Notes: generated by a model not told the origin, from the sequence alone. DNA of 64,000 bases from Isoetes taiwanensis (GCA_021234155.1 JAJEKV010000016.1:250001-314000), one strand, 5' to 3'. Positions 23,640 through 33,124 are shown, numbered from the stretch's first letter. Program-made: numbers and translations.

Positions 23640-25774
23640 TTTAATTACAATGTTATAATGAAAGTATCCAAAGAAACCCTTTTGCCCCTTGAGGTGCAAC
23701 CTTTAGCCCTAGGTAACGACTTCCCTCCACCATGATTAGCCATGATCTAATGTCAAGTACATGTCATCCATGACATGTACGCAAGGAAAAAGGCGATAAA
23801 GGGAAAAGAAAGAAAAAGGAAGCGAAAAGATGTTGGAACGCCAATAAAGAAAAAAGGACACATCTGACTTGATGAGGATAGGAGTAAAAGAGATTGAAGG
23901 GGATGAGGAAAAGGGTGAAACCTGGGGACCGGAAAAGGGAAATCCCCGCAAAGGGAAAGGGGAAGGAAAGATAAAGAAGAGGGGGAGGGAGGGTGAAAGG
24001 GAACAGGGAAGGGGAAGAGTAAAGGTGGGGGAAAGGAGAAAGAAGGGGAGGGATCAAAGGCAAAGTGAAGGCAAAAGGCCACGGGATAAAGGGAAAAGAA
24101 TAGAGAAAATGGCACAAAAGAGAAAGGAAAATTAAAATCCGGGAAAAATGACTGGAAAGGAGAGGGTGGGGACTAGGTAAAGGGGAAGGGAAAAAGGGGA
24201 AAAGGAAAAGGGTAGAGAAATGGGAAGGGGAAAAAAAAAGGGAAAAGGGGCCGAAAAAGAGGGGAAAATAAGGAAAGGGGAGGGAGGAAAAAAGATTGGT
24301 GGGAAGGGAGAGAAAGAAAAAGGTGGGAAAGGAGAAAAAAAGGACCACGAAAAAAAAAGGAAAAGAAAAGGGGAGGAGAGAAGGGATGGAAAAGGAGTAA
24401 AAGGAAAAAGGGGGGGCGCAAAAAGGGGAAAAAGGGCATGGGGGAAAAAAGAGGAAGAAAAAAAGAAAGGAGAAAGCGGAAAAAAAGGAAAAGAGGAAAG
24501 GAGGGAAGAAGGGGAAAAAGGAAAAGGAGAACAAATGAGGGAGGAAAGGGAAAGAAAAAGACTACTGAAAAAGGAAGAAAAAGGTAGGCAAAGGGAAGGA
24601 ATAAATGTACTTGTAAAAAGGAAGGAGAAATAAAGGGAAGGGAAAAAAAAAGCAACGAAAAAGAAAAGGGAAAAAAGAAATAAAAAGGCGGAAGAGAAAA
24701 AAAAATGGAAGGAAAAAGAGGGCATGAAAAAAACGGAATAGAGAAAGAGGTCGGGGAGAGGAGGAAAAAGGGAAGGGAAAAAAAAGGCCATTAATAAAGG
24801 GGAAGGGGAAGGGAAAAAATGAAAGGGAAAAGGGGGAGGGGAAAAAAAGGGAAAAAGCAAGGAGGTTAAGAAAATGGAAAAACAAGCGTGAAAAAAAAAT
24901 TAGATAAATGGAAAAAAGGCAAAAAGGAAAAAGGGAGGTAAAATGGAAAAATAAAAGGGGAGGTGAATAAAAGGAAGAACAAAATAGAAAAAGAAAAAGA
25001 GAAGAAAAAAGAAAAAAAAAAGAGGGGAGGAGGGAAAGGTGAAGAAAGGGGAAAAAGGAGCTAAAAAGAGCATGAAAAAATAAAGAGAAAAAGGACATGG
25101 CAAAAAGGGAAGAGGGAAAAAGGGTGGGAAAGGGGAAAAACCGGAAGGAAAAATGGACATGGAAAAAAAGGGGGAAGGGGAAAGGGAAAAGAAAAAAAAA
25201 AAAGAGGGGGAAAAGGAAGGAAAAGGGCACTAGAAAAAAAAGGAAAGACTCATCAAGGGTCAAGTAAAAAGAGGAAAAGGGAAGGGAAAAAAGGAAAGAA
25301 AGGTGGGGGAGAAGGAAAGGGAAAAGGGAAAGGAAAGGGGAAAAAGGTAAAGGAAAACTTAGAAAAAGAAGGGCACAGGGAAAAGGGGAAGAGGGAAATG
25401 GAAAAGAGAGGGGGGGAAAGGGCACAAGGAAAGGGAAAAAGGCAAACTACAAAATTGGAGAAAAGGAAGGAAAAATAGAAAAAGGAAAAAATGGGAAGCG
25501 AAACAAAAAAGAAAAAAGGAAATGGAATAATAGAAAAAGAAAAAAGTAAATTGAAAAATGTAAAAAGGGAAAAGGGGCAAGGGGAAAATAGGAAAAAAAA
25601 ATAGTAGACAAAGGCAAAATGAAAAAGGAAAACGGAAAAGATAAGGGGAAGTGCGAAATGTGGTTGAATGCTCTTGATTATCCAATTTTAAAAACAAGAA
25701 TCCATTTAACAATTGCTCCAGTATGTCATTCACAGTTTCTAGCTATGCCCAGCAACGCTGGGCACCTTAACTAG
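23640..25774 (+). mobile_element. Polypurine Helitron-like element inside the retrotransposon, right copy
   Basis: The 3' end is perfect: hairpin 25746-25764, then CCTTAACTAG|T. The 5' end is blurred. A remnant TTTAATTACAATGTTATAATG near 23640 sits where TCTTATATTATAATG is expected. The polypurine interior spans about 23775-25640 and aligns block by block with the left copy apart from homopolymer lengths. Confidence 0.7.
25746..25764 (+). other. Perfect Helitron 3' stem-loop
   Basis: TGCCCAGC-AAC-GCTGGGCA followed by CCTTAA and CTAG|T. This is the best-preserved plus-strand example of the Helitron end signal in the window. Confidence 0.8.
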
Positions 25775-26538
25775 TAATCTATTATTGACAAAATTAACAT
25801 CGATTATAGTTTAGAAGTTTTAAGCTAGAACTTCATGTCGCCTCCTCACAACACATTATGGCCAAAATTATGTGTTGTGAGTTCTCGTAGCGCTATCCTC
25901 CTGCCGCTTAGTCCTTCTAATTGCCTGCAGGATCTACGCTACGTTAGTACATTTTTAATTATTATAAGGTTGGTTGTAAGGGGACCACCCATTAAATACA
26001 ATTATATGGATGCAAGGCATATCTCCCGGCATAGGAAGATTATGTTTCTTCCATCATGGCCGAGGAGACAGCGCCCTATCATGCCTATATGCCGCTCATG
26101 CCTACACCTGTAGTTGCCTAGCGTGGACTTGGGTCCTTCCCCAGATATGGGGCGTGAAGGGCCCTCCCCGTGAGGGCATTGACTAGAGGTGCTTTTCCTA
26201 TCAATGCATACCACCGATGTCCTCGCTTCTTCGAGGTCGCCTACTTCCGTGGAACGCAGTAGACTTCTAATCTACCTTCCACTCACTCAAGCTTGCTTGG
26301 GGTCATGCCTACATTGACATTACACCACGCCCTAGAGAGCACTTTAGTGGTCTCATCATCGGTAACAACGCATGCAACCCATGCCTAGCATAGGCTGCAT
26401 GCGTAGATTAACCTTAGCTACACATGCTTTAATCTAACCCCAAATCGACATGCCTGAGCCGACTTCTTGGTTGCTGATGTCGACTACTTCGGTGTCGAGC
26501 CGACCCTTGCATTGCTCCATAAACTCGGAGTGCGCTTC
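25775..26538 (-). other. Retroelement 3' untranslated region and disrupted chromodomain tail
   Basis: Sequence between the Helitron and the integrase stop. On the minus strand just beyond the stop at 26539, a frame containing FMEQCKGRLDTEVVDISNQE appears in the position where a chromodomain C-terminal helix would be expected. This suggests one or two indels truncated the integrase reading frame. No other gene is seen. Confidence 0.45.
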
Positions 26539-27909
26539 TTAAGATCGATTCCGCATCCACGTAGCATCTTCCATCGGTAAGTGCTTCCACTTCACAAGAT
26601 ATTGGAGAAATTTTGACCTTCTCGTCTTCTTATAAGATCTATTAAGAAGGACTTCCGGGACGATTTCAATATGCTCGTCCGTCATTTCTAAAAACTCATT
26701 TGTCTCCAATACTTCCTCGGGATTAGGGGTGTGCCTCTTTAGCAGACTTACGTGGAAAACTTTATGGATTTTGAGATGTGCTGGCAGGTCCAACTTGTAG
26801 GATTGGGTACCTACTCTCTTCTCTATCTTGAAAGGTCCAGCCCATCTTGGAGCAAGCTTCTTGCAATTGCCGATGCAGAGCTTGGCCTGCTTGACTTTGA
26901 TCTTCAACCACACTTTGTCTCCCACTTCAAATTCTCTTACTGTCCTATGCTTGTCGGCGATGCTTTTCTGCCTGCTTCTTGCTGCAAGGAGGTATCCTCT
27001 CACTTCCTCCACCAAGTCTTGCATTTCCGAAAGCATCTGCTGGGAGACTTCCACCTTGGACACAGGGTTGTGCCAAGTATCCGGGGTAAGACACTGATAC
27101 CCGTAATTAATCATAAAAAGACTCATCTGTGATGACTCCTGCTTGGTGCTGTTGTATGCAAACTCTACCAGGTGGATGAAATCATCCCACTTGGATTGCT
27201 TGTTCCATACATAACTTCTTAACATATCTTCGATGATCCTGTTCGTCCTCTCCGTCTGACCATCTGTTTGGGGATGATATGCCGTGCTCATCGAAAGCTT
27301 CGTCTGGATGGTGGTGAATAGGTCCTGCCAAAAAGCACTCATAAACTTGGAGTCTCTATCCGAGATTATCTCCCTCGGCATGCCATGGAGCCTAAAAATC
27401 TCCTTAACAAATAGGTTGGCCGTGTCTAATGCCGTATCCGTCGTCCTGCACGGCACAAAGTGTGCCATTTTTGACAACTTATCTACTACCACCATCAAGG
27501 CATCTTTGCCCCTTGCTGTTCTTGGGAGTCCTGTAATAAAATCCATACTTATTACCTCCCACTTAGCGTTTGGCACGGGCAATGGTTCCAAGGCACCTGG
27601 AATCCTGAGCTGTTCCTCCTTTGTCTGCTGGCATATCTGGCACTCTCTAATATAGCTTGCTATTTCCTTCTTCATGCCGGGCCAATAATAACTGCTTCTA
27701 ATCTTGAAGTATGTCTTCATGAACCCTGCATGCCCTGCTATGGGACTATTGTGTGTATCATTCAAGATAAGCTTTCTAACTTGAGAAGATTTTGGTACAC
27801 ACAATTTATTATTATAGTATAGCAAGTTTCCCTCCTTCTTGTAGTGCCTGAACATCTCCCACCACTTGTGTTGCCTTGCTTCCCATAATTTGAGTTGTAC
27901 TGCGTCTTG
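26539..27909 (-). CDS. Ty3/gypsy integrase with GPY/F module and chromodomain (chromovirus)
   Basis: Catalyses insertion of retroelement cDNA and would normally be cleaved from a Pol polyprotein. The open frame runs from just after a TAG at 27910-27912; the first ATG is at 27855. Counting from that ATG, an HHCC zinc module (H35, H42, C72, C75) is followed by the DDE core: D105 in MDFITGLP, D166 in ISDRD, E202 in DGQTERTN, the last two 36 apart (D-35-E). A GPY/F-type block, RWAGPFKIEKRVG, lies near residue 310. A chromodomain start, YLVKWKHLPMEDATW, is at the C-terminus. Chromodomains of this clade bind methylated histone H3 tails (family knowledge). The domain is cut short at RNRS, probably by an indel. 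Upstream, reverse transcriptase and RNase H are missing and gag is directly adjacent. This is the best-preserved integrase in the window. Confidence 0.92.
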   Translation of the reverse strand, partial: QDAVQLKLWEARQHKWWEMFRHYKKEGNLLYYNNKLCVPKSSQVRKLILNDTHNSPIAGHAGFMKTYFKIRSSYYWPGMKKEIASYIRECQICQQTKEEQLRIPGALEPLPVPNAKWEVISMDFITGLPRTARGKDALMVVVDKLSKMAHFVPCRTTDTALDTANLFVKEIFRLHGMPREIISDRDSKFMSAFWQDLFTTIQTKLSMSTAYHPQTDGQTERTNRIIEDMLRSYVWNKQSKWDDFIHLVEFAYNSTKQESSQMSLFMINYGYQCLTPDTWHNPVSKVEVSQQMLSEMQDLVEEVRGYLLAARSRQKSIADKHRTVREFEVGDKVWLKIKVKQAKLCIGNCKKLAPRWAGPFKIEKRVGTQSYKLDLPAHLKIHKVFHVSLLKRHTPNPEEVLETNEFLEMTDEHIEIVPEVLLNRSYKKTRRSKFLQYLVKWKHLPMEDATWMRNRS

Positions 27910-28955
27910 CTAGCTACTGGGCTTGCCGCCCTTGGGCTATAGCCTCCTGTGCCCTTCCCCTTATCCTGGAAATATTGCTGCCTTGGTGCCTGCTCTTGTG
28001 GTCCTGTTCCTTGCAAACTTATGGCCTTTGCTTCTGCCTCTGACACAGATTTCGGGTTTATTGCCCTTACAAGCTTGCGGATTTCCTCGTTCAAGCCTTC
28101 AATATAGCCTTCCACCGCATGCTTTTCACTCAACTTTGGCACATAAAGCCTTAGTCTCATGAATTCCTCCGTGTATTTCTGGACTGATTTGTTGCCTTGT
28201 TGCAGCCTATAGAACTGCTGCATCATGTTGCACCTATGTTCTCTTGGCACGTAATGATGTTTGAACGCCTTGGCGAACTTCCTGAATTTGCAACTGTCCC
28301 TGCTCAGCCCATGTGCTTTGGCATACCCCTTCCACCAAATTCTCGCTGCTCCCTTGAGATTTGCTGTTGCTACCCTGCCTTTATCTTTATCTTTCATGCC
28401 ATAGGCGTTGCCATACTCGCTCATCTCGTCCAGCCACGCCTCTGCTTCCATTCCGGATCTGTTCTCTCCTGAAAACTGTTCTAACTTTCTGGCTTTCCAC
28501 ACATTACTAAGGGCGGAGTCAACTTTCTTTTGGTAATCAGTCTGTGATCTGTCCCTGTCACGGTTTGGATCCTGCCGGCGACCCCGTGCTTCTTCTTCCT
28601 GCTCTTCTGATGCCGAGTCTGTATCCGAGCTGGAGCTTGAGGATCCCGAACTAGGAGATCTTCTCCTTCTGCTTCTCTTCCTTCGTTGCACTGTTCGGCC
28701 AGCTGGCATTTCCGGCAAGGGCACATTCTGGTCCTGTTCTCCTATTGCTGCTGCCCCTGCTAGCAATGCCCTTATGTCGTGGATGTCAGATCTGATTTGG
28801 GATAGCTCCTCCTCCGGTGTTACCGCTTCGAATTCTAGGCGCAAATTCCTCGGCTGGAAGCGCCTTGGTGGGGTATGTTCTTGTTCTCGCTGCCTGTGTT
28901 CATCAAGGTTTCTAGGTACTCTAGCTGCATGCACATTAGAGTACATTCTGATCAT
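27762..28955 (-). CDS. Ty3/gypsy Gag, truncated before the nucleocapsid zinc knuckle
   Basis: Structural capsid protein of the retroelement. Residues 1-130 are basic and serine-rich (RRRKRSRRRRSPSSGSSSSSS region near 90-110). From about 140 a Retrotrans_gag domain follows: WKARKLEQFSGENRSG, then AEAWLDEMSEY, LKGAARIWWKGYAK and KFAKAFKHHYVP, with YTEEFMRLRLYVPKLSE downstream. True gag similarity ends near residue 350 at SPVAS. Beyond that the frame reads integrase DNA in the wrong phase, so the last ~50 residues are not genuine. No CCHC knuckle or protease follows; the gag-to-integrase junction is at about 27912. The ATG at 28955 is in a clean upstream context; M4 is an alternative. Confidence 0.88.
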   Translation of the reverse strand: MIRMYSNVHAARVPRNLDEHRQREQEHTPPRRFQPRNLRLEFEAVTPEEELSQIRSDIHDIRALLAGAAAIGEQDQNVPLPEMPAGRTVQRRKRSRRRRSPSSGSSSSSSDTDSASEEQEEEARGRRQDPNRDRDRSQTDYQKKVDSALSNVWKARKLEQFSGENRSGMEAEAWLDEMSEYGNAYGMKDKDKGRVATANLKGAARIWWKGYAKAHGLSRDSCKFRKFAKAFKHHYVPREHRCNMMQQFYRLQQGNKSVQKYTEEFMRLRLYVPKLSEKHAVEGYIEGLNEEIRKLVRAINPKSVSEAEAKAISLQGTGPQEQAPRQQYFQDKGKGTGGYSPRAASPVASKTQYNSNYGKQGNTSGGRCSGTTRRRETCYTIIINCVYQNLLKLESLS

Positions 28956-29085
28956 TAGTTCTTGTTTTGTGTGTTACGTTGCTTTACTTGTTTATACAAT
29001 TTGAGGGAACAATTATATACAAAAAGAGATATATATTATATTCATATATATATACTAAAACTTTTACATGCAAATTAATAAACTT

Positions 29086-29941
29086 CTACTCTTGAAATTT
29101 CTTGAGGTAGTCAGGGTGGTCCTCCAAAAATTTCTTCACTTGGGCCGTACCTAATGACCCTGTTAAATTCCTCGAGGATATTTGTTGTCGCTCCTCCTTG
29201 AGTGCTTGCTTCCATGTCTTCAATTCTCCTATCGATGTATACGCAAATTGTCCATCGCCAATCGCCCTATATAAGGGATTGCAAAGTTCGAAGATGGTCA
29301 ATGCAATGCGCTCTCTTGATCGACAACATGATCGATGTTTGATGCTAATCGAGCATGGTGTCCAAATCCTGAGAGGGCGATAAGCATAAAGACCCCTTCT
29401 TCGCCTAAAATTCTAAATTGGCTGGTGAATAACCGCTATTCTTCCGGCCCCAAGCGGAACGGTGTAGTATCCGAGTGCTTTATCATGCCCCCGCTTCTTC
29501 TAAGCAGACGAGGAAGTTGCCCCTGTGCCTTCCCGCCAAGTCATCCACTTGTACCTCCTCTAGCTCTCAAAGTCTTGGTGCACCAGCCTCCTTAGATTGA
29601 TACGCCTCCATGTTGCTTCGTGGATTGGTGTTGGCGAGCTCGGTAAACAATGCCGATGTGGACTTGCCCTTGATGCCCATTTGTTCCCCTGAATCGCCAT
29701 GAACTCCTCCTCCGAGGGCAATTCCCTTTCGGTCATCATCTCGGCGCGATGCTGCGTAAGCTTCTATATCTGATGATGTCTCACCCGGTGAAGGTCCCGC
29801 TTCTCTTATCTTGATAGGGAAGTCCCGAGCTTCTCGATCGATGAAGTCGCCGAGATCCGGGCCTTTGTCGTAGAAGGTGCAAAATCTCATCCACCCTAAG
29901 GCCTCTGCCAAGCGACACCGTGGGGAGATTCTTAATGTCAT
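29086..29941 (-). pseudogene. Frameshifted retroelement ORF pieces between acidic ORF and gag
   Basis: Two open pieces, 29567-29941 (124 aa, EALGWMRFCTFYDKGPDLG near the start) and 29086-29301 (71 aa, ending HPDYLKKFQE), lie in different frames on the same strand. Homologous pieces occur at 15394-16134 in the left copy. They may be the downstream part of the ORF at 30027-30713, broken by indels, giving a protein of perhaps 450-500 residues. No domain is recognised. Confidence 0.45.
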
Positions 29942-30026
29942 GGAGGGTTAGGTATGCCTCACCCGCTATGAATACCCGATTGTCAAGCTTGTAATGCCCC
30001 GAGTGGTGGGGCTCTTCTTGTTGCTC

Positions 30027-30713
30027 TTAGTCCCTCTTCGAAGCTTTGGATCTGCTTTGCTCGCACTGCTTTTTACTCTCATGCTCCGCATCCGTGTCTT
30101 GGTGGTCCGACTCGTATTCCTCCTCTTCTTCTTCTTGTTCTTGCTCGTACTCGAGTCGCATCCGTTCCTCCTCCGCTGCGGCCATGGCTATGGGTTCAAC
30201 TTCTAAAGGCTGGACTGAGGGTTCCCCTATCTGGGTTTGACCCCGAAGAGATAGAAAGATGGCTACAGCTGCTGTATAGGAGAAGTACCTCCTCCTATTA
30301 ACAGAGATGGACATGTAGTTGGGAAGGCGGACTGCTTTATTCTCTAAATACTTATCTACATTTGGGATATCTTGCAAGGCTGACTTGAGGGCAGTGTTAG
30401 GTGCAAAATATCCTACACAAGGTGGGAGTTCTACCAAAGATGGTCCTATCTTGGCGTGGAACTCAGACATAATGCTCTGGTAGAAGGGAGTGGCGTTGAT
30501 GGTAGCTTCAATATCGAGTTCCCTTCGGAAGACACTGAAGACGGATTCGATGTCAGCTTCAGCCACATGAGCTGTGGCGCTGTACCATCGCTTGAATGAA
30601 GAAGTGGCCATGGGCACTGAGGAGCTGGGGATGACAGACAGATGCTGAAGCGCCCTAAGGATCAGGGAAATCGGCTTGGAGCAGAGAGCGAGGTTGTAAG
30701 GCGCAAATGACAC
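30027..30713 (-). CDS. Unknown retroelement ORF with acidic C-terminal tail
   Basis: 228 residues; a second start at M35 (30611, MATSSFKRW) gives a better-looking N-terminus. Residues 35-150 look globular, with FSVFRRELDIEATINATPFY and a hydrophobic stretch YFSYTAAVAIFLSL. Residues 175-228 are E/D/Q-rich (EEEERMRLEYEQEQEEEEEE type, then Lys/Ser). It lies between the histone-like ORF and gag on the same strand, so it is probably an additional accessory protein of the element. I recognise no family and propose no function. The left-copy counterpart at 16250-16915 is broken. Confidence 0.6.
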   Translation of the reverse strand: MSFAPYNLALCSKPISLILRALQHLSVIPSSSVPMATSSFKRWYSATAHVAEADIESVFSVFRRELDIEATINATPFYQSIMSEFHAKIGPSLVELPPCVGYFAPNTALKSALQDIPNVDKYLENKAVRLPNYMSISVNRRRYFSYTAAVAIFLSLRGQTQIGEPSVQPLEVEPIAMAAAEEERMRLEYEQEQEEEEEEYESDHQDTDAEHESKKQCEQSRSKASKRD

Positions 30714-30892
30714 TTGGGTTCCCCTTTATAGGCAAAACCCTAATTTTGGGAAAATTTTAGGTTTGCATTTCTCTGAATTTCTAGGGTATAGAGGTATAAT
30801 TCATGGGCTAACTGAGCTTGGAAATACTTCTAAGGGTCCCTAAGCAATGATTTTGGTTCGTCTAAGGACAGCTTTGGGTCTATTCGGACATG

Positions 30893-30964
30893 ACCACTCA
30901 CACAGTGCGCCAGAGTGGGATTGGTTCGGGGACCGAATCGGTTCGGGCGCACTCTGTGAGGGGT
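30893..30964. repeat. 72-nt palindromic unit 1
   Basis: Left arm ACCACTCACACAGTGCGCC and right arm GGGCGCACTCTGTGAGGGGT are near-complementary. The 33-nt centre contains a second, smaller inverted repeat (GATTGGT...ACCGAATC). It lies between the H3-like ORF and the acidic ORF. Confidence 0.85.
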
Positions 30965-31097
30965 GGGCTCCTATTTAGATCAATAATGATGTTAACTAGA
31001 AAACTAGGGGTATAATCCTGGGTATCTCATTGAGATAACCTGGATTGAGCCCTTACTCGCCTTATTTGGGCAAGTTTTTGGTCTAAATTGAGGGTCG

Positions 31098-31169
31098 ACC
31101 ACTCACACAGTGCGCCATGGGGAAATCGGTTTGCAAATCGAATGAGCCTGGGCGCACTCTGTGAGGGGT
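31098..31169. repeat. 72-nt palindromic unit 2
   Basis: Same 19-nt and 20-nt arms as unit 1. The centre differs but is again palindromic (TCGGTTTGCAAATCGA). It starts 205 nt after unit 1. Confidence 0.85.
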
Positions 31170-31301
31170 GGAACTCCATTCGGCTGATAGTTGGCCGGTT
31201 TTGACAAACTATGGGTCAAATCCTACTAATTAAGGTGAGCTGGGTCGAATGGTATACCTACTTTCTGCATTTAGGCAAGATTGGGCACCAAACTATGCTC
31301 G

Positions 31302-31373
31302 ACCACTCACACAGTGCGCCAGGGCAGAGTTGGTTTATAAACCGAACTGGTTGGGGCGCACTCTGTGAGGGGT
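31302..31373. repeat. 72-nt palindromic unit 3
   Basis: Identical arms; the centre contains GGTTTATAAACC. It starts 204 nt after unit 2 and ends 133 nt from the stop codon of the H3-like ORF. Confidence 0.85.
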
Positions 31374-31505
31374 AGGACCAAAATGCTTGGTTTTTGTTCC
31401 AATTTTACTATTTTCTAAATACAGAATTCGGTAATGTATCCTACTTACACTCAATTAATTTACCAACTATAAACTTATACTAGAGAGAAGGTTATTTACA
31501 ACAGT

Positions 31506-32690
31506 TCAAAAAGGTTCCTTCTTAATATACCGCGCTAGCCTCATATCTTTGGGCATACAAGTTACTCTCTTAGCGTGCTGGGCACACGCAACAGAGTCTT
31601 CAAAGTGGTGTACGATGTGCTGCTCCGACGCCTCCTGCAATGCAAGCAGCATGTCGTCCGTGACCCGTTTGGACGGGTCGAACTCCTGCAAAATCTCCCT
31701 CGTCAGACGTGCAAAGGAAGCTCGGGGAATAAGGAAGCCATAGCTCTGCTGGAAGTGCTTGATTTCCTGGGCCGCCCTCGCGAATTTTGAGTCCGCCGGT
31801 CTCTTCATTGGCTTCTTCGGAGGGGTTGGCTGTTCCGGTGGGGGCTTCAACGTATTTTTCTTCGTCGGCCGACCTCCCTCAATGGTCCTCACCCTGTGTT
31901 CTTCATAGTATTTGGAGTATTCTTCGTACATTTTCATGTACGAAGTGTACTCCTTCAACTCCTTCCGGTACTTCAAATCCCGTTTCAGCACGTAAGACTC
32001 CCTTTGCGGCCTTGGTTTCTTGGTGCTGTCGCTGGGGTGCTTTGGCGACGGCCATTTAGGATAGGGCGGTGCATTGATCACAGGGTCTTCATCCTCCGGT
32101 GCTGGGTTTGAAGGCCCCGAGCCCTCTCCTGGTTCGTGTCCTCCCGCTCCCTCCTCAGGTTCGGAGTCGGACGAAGATGGAGGCTTCTCAGGATCCGGCT
32201 CCTGTATGGTCACTCCTACAGCCGGCGTCTTCTTTTTCTTCGGTTTCTTCGCCGGCACCTCCGGGTCCTTGCCTTTTTCTGCTCTTATCCTCTCCCGCTC
32301 CTCTTTGCGCTTCCTCCTTTCTTCCCTCCTCTTCCGCCGCTCCTCTCTTTCTTTGCGACGTTCCTCCTTTGATTTCTTCGGCTGTCCCTCTTCTCTTTTC
32401 CTCTTCACCTTCTTCGGTTCTGGGTCAGGTTCTGGTGTTGGTTCTTCGCCATCCCCGAAGATCTCCCTCTCCAGCTCCCTTCTCAATTCTTCGGCCGCTT
32501 CCATCTCCCAGTCGAGTTGCTCCGATACCTGTTCCTGCTCTTCAGGGTTAGGGTTAGGTGGTTCTACAGGTGCCTCCTCTTCCTCAATGTGCACTTGTCT
32601 CCTTCTGGCCTTCTGTCGGACGGCCCGCTCCTGGGCGCTGACATAACCGGGTGGCATAACCTTGCGTGCGGTTTGTTTCGTCCGTGCCAT
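31506..32690 (-). CDS. Histone H3-like protein encoded by the retrotransposon (H3 tail + long linker + H3 fold)
   Basis: 394 residues, the first ORF after the 5' LTR. After Met removal it begins ARTKQTARK, identical to residues 1-9 of canonical H3 and including the K4 and K9 positions; S10 is replaced by V. Residues 36-92 are acidic and proline-rich. About 106-140 is an ER/K-rich stretch like a single alpha helix, 145-300 is a basic/proline/serine linker, and 309-394 is an H3 histone fold. A hand alignment of 309-394 to H3 residues 50-135 needs no gaps, with about half the positions identical. Retained are R69, R72, R83, C110, H113, K115, T118, K122 and D123 equivalents. Changed are K56 (Q), R63 (P) and K79 (D). 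LIPRASF and HFQ resemble CENH3, but loop 1 has canonical length. ATG context is AGCATGGC. Two palindromic units precede it and three follow. Function is inference: nucleosome incorporation or H3-tail mimicry. Confidence 0.9.
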   Translation of the reverse strand: MARTKQTARKVMPPGYVSAQERAVRQKARRRQVHIEEEEAPVEPPNPNPEEQEQVSEQLDWEMEAAEELRRELEREIFGDGEEPTPEPDPEPKKVKRKREEGQPKKSKEERRKEREERRKRREERRKRKEERERIRAEKGKDPEVPAKKPKKKKTPAVGVTIQEPDPEKPPSSSDSEPEEGAGGHEPGEGSGPSNPAPEDEDPVINAPPYPKWPSPKHPSDSTKKPRPQRESYVLKRDLKYRKELKEYTSYMKMYEEYSKYYEEHRVRTIEGGRPTKKNTLKPPPEQPTPPKKPMKRPADSKFARAAQEIKHFQQSYGFLIPRASFARLTREILQEFDPSKRVTDDMLLALQEASEQHIVHHFEDSVACAQHAKRVTCMPKDMRLARYIKKEPF

Positions 32691-32910
32691 GCTTTTATTT
32701 GACGAATTTCGTGCTCTGGCGCTTGAAAATCGTCCTCTTGGGCGAGCTGTTCTCCGGGAATGGTGGGGATAAAATAGAAACCCTAATTTTCTATTTATAG
32801 GGAGGTGGGATTTAGGGTTGGGACCTGCAATTCATATGGGGGAAAAAGAAACTAGGGCATTAGCGAAGTTACGAGGCGTTCATTTGGTTCTACCATACTC
32901 TAAAACACCC

Positions 32911-32982
32911 ACCACTCACACAGTGCGCCTGGGCCAGATTGGATTGCCAATCGAATGAGTCTGGGCGCACTCTGTGAGGGGT
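32911..32982. repeat. 72-nt palindromic unit 4
   Basis: Same arms; centre GATTGG-ATT-GCCAATC. It lies in the leader between the primer-binding site and the H3-like start codon. Confidence 0.85.
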
Positions 32983-33124
32983 CGACTGTTTTTGAGGCTA
33001 TTTTATAATTCACAGGGACTTTCTTAGTGTTATAAAATACAAACCGGGCTAGGATGGAGGGAGTAAACTAATCTATACTATCAGTTTAATTAACTTGTAC
33101 TTCTATTTAGGTCAACGTTGGTCA

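Noticed and set aside
31506-32690. Calling the histone-like protein a centromeric H3 (CENH3)
   Set aside because: LIPRASF and HFQ resemble CENH3, but loop 1 has canonical length, the ARTKQTARK tail is canonical H3, and the C-terminal CAxHAKRVT/MPKD block is canonical; position within an LTR element also argues against a host CENH3.
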